DNA of 64,000 nt from Fructilactobacillus cliffordii (GTDB lineage Bacteria > Bacillota > Bacilli > Lactobacillales > Lactobacillaceae). Position numbers and translations under genes: made by a program. The stretch is from positions 372,001-436,000 of the forward strand of contig NZ_CP097117.1 in the NCBI RefSeq assembly GCF_024029355.1, read 5' to 3'. The number at the start of each line of letters is the position of its first letter. Position 1 is the first letter of the stretch. The notes under the pieces were generated by a model. The model did no database searches. It saw only the letters and a program-made list of their open reading frames with translations, and had not been told where the DNA came from. This document shows, piece by piece, positions 17,315-24,152 of the stretch.

Positions 17315-17462
17315 TGCAATGTACCCCCTTTAACGGGTTGCTGATGTTTAAGCGCTCCCGTGAATAGCCTTTATTTATGAAAAAGTGGCCGCCAATTCTT
17401 AAAAACGAAAGTCCTTTCGGCATATCATCCGTAAAGGTAACTTTTATAGCTTTATTGCTCAT
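17301..17462 (-). CDS. small hypothetical protein (53 aa)
   Basis: Begins MSNKAIKVTFTDDMPKGLSF and ends KGVHCNGNQ. Its ATG shares bases with the stop codon of the upstream 38-residue gene (ATGA), and its last 14 bases overlap the Rha-like gene, so all three appear translationally coupled. AAAGGGGG seven bases before the ATG is a strong ribosome site. No domain is recognised. Confidence 0.6.
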   Translation of the reverse strand: MSNKAIKVTFTDDMPKGLSFLRIGGHFFINKGYSRERLNISNPLKGVHCNGNQ

Positions 17463-17575
17463 GATTTATCCCCCTTTAGCTTGTCTTTGTTATCGAAGTA
17501 ATAAGCAAGTAAGTTCAGATTAATTGACACAGAAACAATTAATAAAAATACCAACCAATTCACTAATACAGGCAT
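17459..17575 (-). CDS. single-membrane-span micropeptide (38 aa)
   Basis: MPVLVNWLVFLLIVSVSINL followed by NLLAYYF and a charged tail DNKDKLKGDKS. One clear transmembrane helix at residues 3-25, inside-positive tail. GGGGGTGAG lies before the ATG, and the stop overlaps the next start as ATGA. Function unknown; a holin-like or superinfection role is possible but unsupported. Confidence 0.55.
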   Translation of the reverse strand: MPVLVNWLVFLLIVSVSINLNLLAYYFDNKDKLKGDKS

Positions 17576-17652
17576 TAGCTCACCCCCTTTCATGTCCTAC
17601 CAAACCTAATTACTTATGTGTGGCCACTTTTTCAGCGAGTGGCTTTTTTATT

Positions 17653-17674
17653 TAGTTAAATCGTGCCCCCAGCT
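17653..17674 (+). repeat. 22-bp element repeated near the integrase, copy 1
   Basis: Identical over 22 bp to 18973-18994; both contain GTTAAATCGTGCCCCCAGCT. A diverged inverted copy is at about 11671-11686, near the element's left end. This copy follows a plus-oriented stem-loop (GCCACT/AGTGGC with a T-run, 17616-17646). Confidence 0.7.
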
Positions 17675-17688
17675 TTAACTGTCAGTAA

Positions 17689-17886
17689 TTACTTTGTATG
17701 TTCATCCCAAAACTTTTGCGCATTAGTTTTACTGATCCGCTTAACGTTACCAATCACCGTTACCGGCAAGCCCTCGGCGATAAAATCATACAAAGTGTTA
17801 TAGCTCCCGATATTGAACCATTGAAGTGCCTGCTTATAATTCATACTTTCCGGAAGCTCTTCCCTCGGTACTGCTTTAACTTTCAC
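17689..17886 (-). CDS. excisionase-like helix-turn-helix protein
   Basis: 65 residues. MNYKQALQWFNIGSYNTLYD and VTVIGNVKRISKTNAQKFW match the small winged helix-turn-helix proteins (AlpA/Xis/helix_turn_helix_17 type) found beside integrases. Expected roles are excision directionality or early gene control. It resembles the next upstream protein (18072) in layout, suggesting an old duplication. Confidence 0.65.
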   Translation of the reverse strand: MKVKAVPREELPESMNYKQALQWFNIGSYNTLYDFIAEGLPVTVIGNVKRISKTNAQKFWDEHTK

Positions 17887-17901
17887 TTGTTTTCATCCTC
17901 T

Positions 17902-18072
17902 CTATTTTTCGTGCTGTCTAAGCCAATTATCTAATTGCTCTTTTTTAATTCGCTTAAAACCATCAATTTCAACAAAGGGCAAACCGTTATTAGTGAGTTT
18001 TTTAAACGTTTGATAGGACTTCACACCTAAATATTCCATAGCGTCACTAATCGTTAAATATTCTTTAGTCAT
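17902..18072 (-). CDS. excisionase-like helix-turn-helix protein, first gene of leftward operon
   Basis: 56 residues: MTKEYLTISDAMEYLGVKSY, QTFKKLTNNGLPFVEI and DGFKRIKKEQLDNWLRQHEK, a typical small winged-helix excisionase or AlpA pattern. It is the first gene after the leftward early promoter, and its start codon lies within a third copy of the operator motif (ATTTAGTCACAA, 18074-18085). It is too short to stand out in a length-filtered gene search. Confidence 0.65.
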   Translation of the reverse strand: MTKEYLTISDAMEYLGVKSYQTFKKLTNNGLPFVEIDGFKRIKKEQLDNWLRQHEK

Positions 18073-18176
18073 ATTTAGTCACAACCTTTCAAAATAAAAA
18101 GACCTCAAAAAGTCTCATTTAGTCACAAAGTAATTATAACACTATTTTATATAAATTGTCTCATTTAGTCACAAAA
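18070..18176. promoter_or_regulatory. repressor operators and leftward early promoter
   Basis: The motif TCATTTAGTCACAAA occurs at 18112-18130 and 18158-18176 (with flanks), and a shorter ATTTAGTCACAA at 18074-18085. A leftward promoter lies between the two main copies: -35 GAGACA at 18157-18162, 18-bp spacer, -10 TATAAT at 18133-18138 with a TG extension. One operator covers the -35 and the other lies just past the -10, so repressor binding would shut off the early operon. Confidence 0.7.
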
Positions 18177-18212
18177 TAGTGTATTATTTAATATGCAAAG
18201 GGGGTGCTGTAA

Positions 18213-18896
18213 TTGTCAGAGCCAAGGCCAACAAAAGAAAACAAAGAATTAGGCGATAGAATTAAAACTATCCGACTATCATTAGGGAAAGATGTACGTG
18301 GTTTTGGCGAAATGGTTAAACCGTCTACTTCTGGTAGCGTTGTTTCACGTTGGGAACGTGGCATAAATAAACCTAATGCTCAACGTTTAAAATCAATTGC
18401 AAACTTAGGTGGCGTGTCAGTAAATTATTTATTAAATGGCGCCCCCAATATCCATGCAAAAACAACAAGTGTAAAAGAAAATGATATAGAAACAGTGAAA
18501 AAATTCAGTGAAGTTACTGCCAAATTACAAAACGGTGAAAAGATAACAGCTGATGAAGAAAAGCTACTAAACGAGGTAGAAAATGTTTTAGACGTTGGCA
18601 ATCTGCACAAAAGAGATGAAATTTTAGAAACCTTGAAAGGAATGGAAGAGGTAGCTTTTGGCGATGCTGATCTTTGTTTCTTTGCTGATACGGTTAATTT
18701 CATGGATACAATTTTAGAAAATAATTCAGATGGTTCACTAGATGATTTAATGAATAACACTTCTAAAATTTTTGAAAAAATGAGTTACTGCATTAATTCG
18801 AGAAATATAAATAATGATACCGTGCAATCTATAAATAAAAATTTAAATAATGCTCTAAAATCTCTTTCTAAATTTATTCAGGAAAAGAACGATTAA
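18213..18896 (+). CDS. XRE-family repressor of the satellite
   Basis: 227 residues. The N-terminal helix-turn-helix (residues 12-70) reads ELGDRIKTIRLSLGKDVRGF, SGSVVSRWERGINKPNAQRL and GGVSVNYLLNG, a standard Cro/CI-type domain. The C-terminal part is acidic and helical, and no LexA-type peptidase residues are recognisable. Induction may therefore depend on a partner protein, as in PICI Stl repressors, rather than on RecA-driven self-cleavage. The start is TTG with GGGGG nine bases upstream. Divergent from the leftward early operon, with operators in between. Confidence 0.8.
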   Translation: MSEPRPTKENKELGDRIKTIRLSLGKDVRGFGEMVKPSTSGSVVSRWERGINKPNAQRLKSIANLGGVSVNYLLNGAPNIHAKTTSVKENDIETVKKFSEVTAKLQNGEKITADEEKLLNEVENVLDVGNLHKRDEILETLKGMEEVAFGDADLCFFADTVNFMDTILENNSDGSLDDLMNNTSKIFEKMSYCINSRNINNDTVQSINKNLNNALKSLSKFIQEKND

Positions 18897-18972
18897 TAGC
18901 ATCCGCAGACTAAAAAACCATTGAAACGGATGACAATATAAATAGATATACCAAGGTTATACGCAATCTACA

Positions 18973-18994
18973 TAGTTAAATCGTGCCCCCAGCT
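18973..18994 (+). repeat. 22-bp element repeated near the integrase, copy 2
   Basis: Same 22 bp as 17653-17674. It ends 25 bp before the integrase start codon, so it could be a protein-binding site in the integrase control region or a recombination scar. Confidence 0.7.
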
Positions 18995-19018
18995 GATTTT
19001 TTTATGGAGATGCAAACA

Positions 19019-20179
19019 ATGACTAAAATTTATAAATTCAATACTAAAGACGGTGAGACGGGTTACGGTTTCAATATATATATTGGTATTGATCCACGGA
19101 CAAAGAAGCAAGTAAGCAAGCATATTCACCGTAGAACAAAAAAAGAAGCCCAGCTAGAACTAGCAAGGCTTCAATATCAGATTAAAAGCGGTAAATTCGA
19201 CTTTAATAAACCGCAAATTATCACGTTTACTGAATTATATCACCGATGGTTCGAAAATGAATACAGCCAACGAAATTTAAAGGCAAGTACGGTTACTACT
19301 ACCGAACGTAATTTTAAGTTGCATATTCTCCCCTGCTTTGGCGAGTGTGATATTAAGAAAATCACGGCCGAGGATGTTTACAAAGCGGTAAGATCGTGGG
19401 AGAACGAAAAAATTAAGAAAACCAATCAGCTAAAGAATTATGTATCTAACGTACTGCAATACGGAGTGGTTACCGGTTTAATTGAGCGGAATGTTGCGAT
19501 TGGCATTAGAGTGCGCAAACACGATCAACAAATAAACAGAGATACCATAGGCAACTACTACGAGGAACAAGAACTAAATCAGTTTTTGACCCTAACCAAG
19601 CAACATTATAAGGGACAACCCCAGCCGTTTATCTTTTTTAGCTTATTGGCTTTTACGGGCATGCGAAAAGGCGAAGCCTTTGCCCTTACGTGGGACGATA
19701 TCAATTTTAGGGACAATACCATTGATATCAATAAAACGCTCTCTAAGGCCGGCAACGAGCTAGTTATCCAAAGCCCTAAGACTAAGGGAAGTAAACGCAA
19801 GCTAACCGTACCGCCTAAAATTATCCGCTTATTAAAGCATTGGAAAGCTAAGCAACGAGAATACTTATTCGCATTGGGAACGAGTAGCAACCCCGGCCGT
19901 TTAGTTTTTACCAATACCAAGGGACAATTATTACAGCCGACTAAGTCAACCTATTGGCTATCGACCATTCAGAATAAATACAAATTAAAGCACGTTACTG
20001 CTCACGGTTTCCGGCACACCTTTGCTACGCTGTCTTTTGCGCACGGCATGGATGTAAAAACCGTTTCTAAGTATCTCGGCCACTCAAACATTGATACGAC
20101 CATGGATATTTACACAGCGGTAACCAAAGAACAGGAAAATAACGCTAGTCAAATTATGGATAAACTCATTAACTTATAA
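19019..20179 (+). CDS. int: tyrosine-type site-specific integrase
   Basis: 386 residues from the ATG at 19019, preceded by GGAG at 19006-19009; an open frame extends 12 codons further to a GTG without a ribosome site. An arm-binding N-terminus (YGFNIYIGIDPRTKKQVSKH) is followed by a SAM-like core-binding domain and the catalytic domain, with arginine in TGMRKGEAFAL, lysine in SPKTKGSKRKLTVP, HGFRHTFATL, and the tyrosine in GHSNIDTTMDIYTAV. All catalytic residues are visible. It ends 26 bp before the right 121-bp repeat, next to the tRNA-Gln target. Confidence 0.95.
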   Translation: MTKIYKFNTKDGETGYGFNIYIGIDPRTKKQVSKHIHRRTKKEAQLELARLQYQIKSGKFDFNKPQIITFTELYHRWFENEYSQRNLKASTVTTTERNFKLHILPCFGECDIKKITAEDVYKAVRSWENEKIKKTNQLKNYVSNVLQYGVVTGLIERNVAIGIRVRKHDQQINRDTIGNYYEEQELNQFLTLTKQHYKGQPQPFIFFSLLAFTGMRKGEAFALTWDDINFRDNTIDINKTLSKAGNELVIQSPKTKGSKRKLTVPPKIIRLLKHWKAKQREYLFALGTSSNPGRLVFTNTKGQLLQPTKSTYWLSTIQNKYKLKHVTAHGFRHTFATLSFAHGMDVKTVSKYLGHSNIDTTMDIYTAVTKEQENNASQIMDKLINL

Positions 20180-20205
20180 GATTACCATTTGCGTGTTACG
20201 AGAAA

Positions 20206-20326
20206 TGTTACGAACGACCCGAAAAACAACGAAAACCAGTGAAACCAAGGGTAGCAAAAAAGCCCGCCGTAGCGAGCTTTTGAAAGTGTATGAAAATCAG
20301 TAAAAACACGAAATTGGGTATACTGG
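20206..20326 (+). repeat. right copy of 121-bp direct repeat, attR side
   Basis: Pairs with 11426-11546. It holds a terminator (AAAGCCCGCC and TAGCGAGCTTTT region, reading leftward after tRNA-Gln) and ends within the tRNA 3' end. Arm-type TGTTACGA copies are at 20194-20201 and 20206-20213. Confidence 0.8.
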
Positions 20327-20386
20327 ATTCGAACCAGTACATTATGGATTCAGAGTCCACTGCCTTACCAGTTTGGCTAATACCCA
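20314..20386 (-). tRNA. tRNA-Gln, anticodon CUG
   Basis: The minus strand folds into a standard cloverleaf: acceptor TGGGTAT/ATACCCA, D arm GCC/GGC, anticodon stem GTGGA/TCCAT with loop CTCTGAA (anticodon CTG), T arm ACTGG-TTCGAAT-CCAGT and discriminator A. CCA is not encoded. Its 3' end is the integration site of the satellite and remains intact. Confidence 0.92.
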
Positions 20387-20493
20387 ATAAGTACATTAAA
20401 TATACTACAATGCTAGCGGACACTTGTCAAACATTAATTCAATTGACTTTTATCATCAAGGAGAGTAAAATAAAACCGTTATATGATGATTAT

Positions 20494-20566
20494 TGCCCGT
20501 TGGTCAAACTGGTTTAAGACGTCGCCCTCTCAAGGCGGAGTTACGAGTTCGAGTCTCGTACGGGTA
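20494..20566 (+). tRNA. tRNA-Glu, anticodon CUC
   Basis: Cloverleaf with acceptor TGCCCGT/ACGGGTA, anticodon stem TCGCC/GGCGG with loop CTCTCAA (anticodon CTC) and T arm ACGAG-TTCGAGT-CTCGT. The first acceptor pair is U-A and the second G-U, unlike the G-C pairs of the usual tRNA-Glu(UUC). Followed by a terminator. Confidence 0.9.
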
Positions 20567-20572
20567 ATTACT

Positions 20573-20602
20573 AAAAAGTCGCTCATTGAGCGACTTTTTC
20601 TA
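20573..20602 (+). terminator. terminator after tRNA-Glu
   Basis: AAAAAGTCGCTCA and TGAGCGACTTTTT form a perfect stem directly after the tRNA, with a T-run. Confidence 0.85.
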
Positions 20603-20625
20603 TCACTTAAATTGTGAGGTTATTA

Positions 20626-20829
20626 ATGATCTTCTTATTTTTTGTTTTTCCCTTGCTCTTGTTAATAGCAATCATCTCTAGTTTTCGCAGTAACTGCTGT
20701 GGCTGTCTAGGCATCTTCTTCTTTTTAATCATTGTTGGCTTTTTCATCACATACTTTTGGCTATTTGCCGCCTTCGCAATTGTTGGCTTAATAATTTATG
20801 CCGCTGCCAGTTACTTTAATCACAATTAA
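20626..20829 (+). CDS. small hydrophobic membrane protein (67 aa)
   Basis: Starts MIFLFFVFPLLLLIAIISSF, followed by a cysteine cluster (CCGCLG) and a second hydrophobic segment IFFFLIIVGFFITYFW. Two or three membrane spans, no recognised family. The ATG at 20626 is preceded by GAGG; an in-frame GTG four codons upstream is less likely. Ends before a bidirectional terminator. Confidence 0.6.
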   Translation: MIFLFFVFPLLLLIAIISSFRSNCCGCLGIFFFLIIVGFFITYFWLFAAFAIVGLIIYAAASYFNHN

Positions 20830-20830
20830 A

Positions 20831-20870
20831 ACCGACGAACCTCTCAGTTTCGAGAAGTTCGTCGGTTTTT
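20831..20870. terminator. bidirectional terminator
   Basis: AAACCGACGAAC and GTTCGTCGGTTTTT pair; it serves the small membrane protein gene and the convergent DUF3021 gene. Confidence 0.85.
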
Positions 20871-20871
20871 C

Positions 20872-21324
20872 TTATTTCTTCGCTAATTTTTGGTTAATTT
20901 CCGCAATCGTTTTCCGGGCCTTTCTCATTTCAATCGTCCATATCCCCACGTAGATGATGATGAAAATGACGGTAAAGTTTGCAAAATAAACAAAATTAAA
21001 TGGGAACCATTCCGAAACAACCGCTAGGGTCGAAAAAAGCACGTAGGTCACGATAAAATGCAAAACCGTTTTCTTAGTGATGCTCCAGCGTTCGACCCAA
21101 AAAATCAAACTACTCAGCGAAAAGACGATCCCCATTGCCATCCATATTCCTCCGGCCACCGCCGTGGCGTTCAATTCCGAACCAAAATGACTGATAAAAG
21201 CTGGACTAGATGGAAAAAAATGATTCACACCATTTAATTTTGAAAACAACATGGCTAACCAAAAACCAATAAATAGGCCACCAATTGCCCCGCTAACTGT
21301 ATAATTCCAAATCCGTCTCATCAT
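20872..21324 (-). CDS. DUF3021-type integral membrane protein
   Basis: 150 residues with four membrane spans (about residues 9-28, 52-78, 87-108 and 116-136) and a charged C-terminal tail. DUF3021 proteins occur next to LytTR regulators in lactobacilli and are thought to inhibit or sense for their partner. Here the start codon overlaps the LytTR gene stop by one base (TAATG), so the two are coupled. Confidence 0.75.
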   Translation of the reverse strand: MMRRIWNYTVSGAIGGLFIGFWLAMLFSKLNGVNHFFPSSPAFISHFGSELNATAVAGGIWMAMGIVFSLSSLIFWVERWSITKKTVLHFIVTYVLFSTLAVVSEWFPFNFVYFANFTVIFIIIYVGIWTIEMRKARKTIAEINQKLAKK

Positions 21325-21767
21325 TAATCCAACTCCTTTTTCATTTTCTGTACAAATCGCCGGGAAGCATAGCTAACCTGTCCCGTTTTCAAGCGTACTT
21401 CATACTGACCCGTGCGACTCAAAGCTAACCGATCTAACATTGCCACGTTTACAATTTCAGCACTCGAAATTTGAATGAATTGATGCCGGGGTAACGTTTG
21501 GCGTAACTGATAAATCCGTTGTTGCAGCCGATATTTACTCGTGGCTGTTTCGGCATAGACCGCTTTATTTTCGGTATAAATCCGAATAATTTCCGCTACC
21601 GGCAACGCAAACGACTGTTGGTACTGATAACCGGTTATTACGCGCGGCCGTCCCCACTGTTCGATCTCCGTTGCTAGTTTTTGCAACTCTTCATCCTTTT
21701 GCTCAGCGTGTAGCGTTGCAAATGGTTGGACAAACTGGGGCTGTAAATCAAATTCAACTTTCATCAT
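21324..21767 (-). CDS. LytTR-domain DNA-binding regulator
   Basis: 147 residues. The C-terminal half (IIRIYTENKAVYAETATSKY, LPRHQFIQISSAEIVNVAML and RLKTGQVSYASRRFVQKMKK) is a LytTR DNA-binding domain. No response-regulator receiver domain precedes it, as in the short LytTR-DUF3021 systems. It probably controls its own two-gene unit; other targets are unknown. Confidence 0.85.
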   Translation of the reverse strand: MMKVEFDLQPQFVQPFATLHAEQKDEELQKLATEIEQWGRPRVITGYQYQQSFALPVAEIIRIYTENKAVYAETATSKYRLQQRIYQLRQTLPRHQFIQISSAEIVNVAMLDRLALSRTGQYEVRLKTGQVSYASRRFVQKMKKELD

Positions 21768-21896
21768 TTTCCCTCCTTGATGATTAGCTTAGCAAGCCCA
21801 GCTGATAAAACAATGGATAGTTGGTTAAGTGGTCGGTTTGTGCGGATAATTGGTACTAAAAAAGAACGGTTCCCCGTTCTCATCCAAGCGTAATCG

Positions 21897-22358
21897 TTAA
21901 ATTTGATCTTCCACGCTAAGCATTTCTAACAAGCCTTGCGCACACTCACTTCCTTTATTACCAGCCTTACCGCCAGCTCGATCCAGCGCTTGCGCCATGT
22001 CATCCGTCGTCAGTACGCCAAACATCACCGGAACAGGACTAGCTAACGAAACTTCCGCAATCCCAGCCGCAGCTTGGGAACACACGTAGTCATAGTGCGA
22101 AGTGGCGCCGCGGACCACGGCCCCTAAAGCAATCACACCAGCTACGTTTCCAGATTCACTCACTAACTTAGCGACCCGCGGAATTTCAAAAGCTCCAGGT
22201 ACCCAGTAAACCTGGATATCCGCATCTGCCACCCCACATTGTTTCAGGGTGGCAATCGTTCCGTCTAGCAACTTTTGCGTTACCAGTTGGTTAAACTTGG
22301 CCACTACAATTCCCACTTTGCGGTCGTTCCCGTTCAAGCTTCCCGTTACCATTTTCAT
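21897..22358 (-). CDS. ribH: 6,7-dimethyl-8-ribityllumazine synthase
   Basis: Condenses 5-amino-6-ribitylaminouracil with dihydroxybutanone phosphate, the penultimate step of riboflavin synthesis. 153 residues, with VAKFNQLVTQKLLDG, VPGAFEIP and ALGAVVRGATSHYDYVCSQA including the active-site histidine. Last gene of the leftward rib operon; its start overlaps the ribBA stop (TAATG). Confidence 0.96.
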   Translation of the reverse strand: MKMVTGSLNGNDRKVGIVVAKFNQLVTQKLLDGTIATLKQCGVADADIQVYWVPGAFEIPRVAKLVSESGNVAGVIALGAVVRGATSHYDYVCSQAAAGIAEVSLASPVPVMFGVLTTDDMAQALDRAGGKAGNKGSECAQGLLEMLSVEDQI

Positions 22359-23566
22359 TAGTCAATCTCCTTTAGCATGTGCTGCATCTTGTGTTTTTTC
22401 GTTTCTAAGTATGCCCGGTTCGCCGCGTGCGGCGGAATTTCTAACGGAACCCGCTTTCGGACTATGATCCCAGCGCTTTCTAACTGCTCAATCTTATCCG
22501 GATTATTGGTCATTAAATCAATCGTCGTGACTCCTTGATCACGTAAAATAGCCACCGCCAGCTCATAATCACGTTCATCCGGCGCAAAGCCCAGTTCTTG
22601 GTTGGCTTCCACCGTATCCAGACCCTGCTCTTGCAGGCGATAGGCCGCTAACTTATTGGCCAAACCGATGCCTCGTCCTTCCTGCCGTAGATACAAAACG
22701 GCGCCGTGGCCATTAGCCGCAATCGTTTGGAACGCCGTGGCTAATTGCTCGCCACAATCACACCGTAACGATCCCAGTACGTCACCGGTGAAACACTCGG
22801 AATGAACGCGCAATAACAACGGCTCGTCCACCGTCACTTCACCCTTACTAATCAATAAAGCTGGTTCTTTGTCCACAGCTGTTTGGTACGCCGTCAGTTG
22901 AAATGTGCCAAATTGTGTCGGCAACTGTACCGGTTCTAAGCGATGCAATTGTTGCTGCACCTGCTCTTTACAATAAGCCTGTAAATCGGCAATCGTGATA
23001 AAGGGATAGGTATTCCGTTGAGCAAACTCCTGTAACTCAGCCTGACGCATCATGGTGCCGTCTGGTCGCAAAATTTCAATGATGGCTGCTATCGGCATCG
23101 ATCCCGCCAACTTGGCTAAGTCAACGGCAGCCTCCGTATGGCCGTTCCGAGCAAGCATCCCGCCTTGCCGTGCTTGCAGCGGAAAAAGATGACCAGGGTG
23201 ATAAAAATCATCATGAGTGGCGTGGGGATTAGCCAAGCGCTGGATCGTGGTGGCTCGGTCCACCGCCGAAATCCCCGTGCTGGTTGCCTTGGCATCCGTC
23301 CCCTGCAAAAAAGCCGTCCCAAAGGCATCCTGTTCATGAGCCATCGGTTGTAACCCGAGTCGTTGCACTTGCTCCGGCGCCATCGGTACACACAACAACC
23401 CGCGGGCCTGCGTCACCATTCGGTTTACCGTTTCTGGCGTCATCTTTTCAGCCAGTCCAATTAAATCGCCCTCACCTTCGCGATCCTGATCATCGGCCAC
23501 GACCACCAAGCCCCCTTGTTGTAACTGACGAACGGCGGCCTTAACGCGTTCTGCTCTTGTCATCAC
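22358..23566 (-). CDS. ribBA: bifunctional DHBP synthase / GTP cyclohydrolase II
   Basis: 402 residues. The N-terminal domain (about 1-205) is 3,4-dihydroxy-2-butanone-4-phosphate synthase, with DDQDREGEGDLIGLAEK and HTEAAVDLAKLAG. The C-terminal domain is GTP cyclohydrolase II, with the zinc-binding HSECFTGDVLGSLRCDCGEQ and RQEGRGIGL. It therefore supplies both precursors of the pathway. Overlaps the end of ribE by 26 bases. Confidence 0.96.
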   Translation of the reverse strand: MMTRAERVKAAVRQLQQGGLVVVADDQDREGEGDLIGLAEKMTPETVNRMVTQARGLLCVPMAPEQVQRLGLQPMAHEQDAFGTAFLQGTDAKATSTGISAVDRATTIQRLANPHATHDDFYHPGHLFPLQARQGGMLARNGHTEAAVDLAKLAGSMPIAAIIEILRPDGTMMRQAELQEFAQRNTYPFITIADLQAYCKEQVQQQLHRLEPVQLPTQFGTFQLTAYQTAVDKEPALLISKGEVTVDEPLLLRVHSECFTGDVLGSLRCDCGEQLATAFQTIAANGHGAVLYLRQEGRGIGLANKLAAYRLQEQGLDTVEANQELGFAPDERDYELAVAILRDQGVTTIDLMTNNPDKIEQLESAGIIVRKRVPLEIPPHAANRAYLETKKHKMQHMLKEID

Positions 23567-24152
23567 TCATCATTCCTTTCACGTACTTAGCTAAAACATC
23601 CGTTTCTAGGTTAACCAGGTCCCCCACGGTCACGTCGCCTAGATTAGTTTGCCCTAAAGTGTGCGGAATCAGACTAACTTCAAAGTCCTGCGGTCCCACC
23701 GTTGTCACGGTCAAACTAACGCCATTAATCGTGACCGAACCCTTTTCCTGAACCTCCGCTCGGTACTGACTAGGTAATTCAATCCGCATCCGGACGGCGT
23801 TTTCATCTTGATTTAACTGCACCACTGGAACCGTAGCGTCCACGTGTCCTAACACAAAGTGACCGTCGAGGCGTTGGGTCGCTAATAACGCTGGTTCCAA
23901 GTTGACGGATGCTCCCGGTTGCAACTGCTTTAGATTTGTGCGGTGGGTCGTTTCCGGCATCACGTCAACGTTAAACTCCCGTTCGTCATAATCCACAACC
24001 GTCAGACAAATCCCGCTCAATGCGATGCTATCGCCAATCCGACTCTGCCACTGGTGCGGTAAGGAACTGGCAATCGTCATCCGTCCCGAATTGACGGCGG
24101 GATTCCACCGTCTGATTTTCCCGGTGCCTTGAATAATTCCTGTAAACATCAT
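23541..24152 (-). CDS. ribE: riboflavin synthase, alpha subunit
   Basis: Dismutates two lumazine molecules into riboflavin and a reusable pyrimidine. 203 residues with two lumazine-binding repeats: the first begins MFTGIIQGTGKIRR and contains SGICLTVVDYD, the second contains HFVLGHVDATVPVV and NGVSLTVTTV. The first codon in use may be the second ATG (MFTG). Overlaps ribD by four bases. Confidence 0.95.
   Translation of the reverse strand: MMFTGIIQGTGKIRRWNPAVNSGRMTIASSLPHQWQSRIGDSIALSGICLTVVDYDEREFNVDVMPETTHRTNLKQLQPGASVNLEPALLATQRLDGHFVLGHVDATVPVVQLNQDENAVRMRIELPSQYRAEVQEKGSVTINGVSLTVTTVGPQDFEVSLIPHTLGQTNLGDVTVGDLVNLETDVLAKYVKGMMSDDKSRTR

Larger units (their letters stand above)
11547..20326. 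mobile_element. integrated satellite-like element at tRNA-Gln (PICI-like)
   Basis: About 8.8 kb bounded by the 121-bp repeats, with a tyrosine integrase next to the right end and the intact tRNA-Gln just beyond. Leftward early genes run from a repressor/operator region: HTH excisionase-like proteins, small proteins, a Rha-like protein, two winged-helix replication-type proteins and an ArpU regulator. There are no structural, terminase or lysis genes, so it cannot be a complete prophage. The content matches phage-inducible chromosomal islands: integrase, divergent repressor, replication module, packaging-region regulator. Its dependence on a helper phage is inferred. Two long gene-free stretches are unusual for such compact elements. 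Confidence 0.75.

Noticed and set aside
17616..17646. Stem-loop with T-run on the plus strand as a gene terminator
   Set aside because: No plus-strand gene ends before it, so it is not listed as a functional terminator; it may belong to the repeated element that follows.
11547..20326. Complete prophage
   Set aside because: No terminase, portal, capsid, tail, holin or endolysin gene is present between the attachment repeats.
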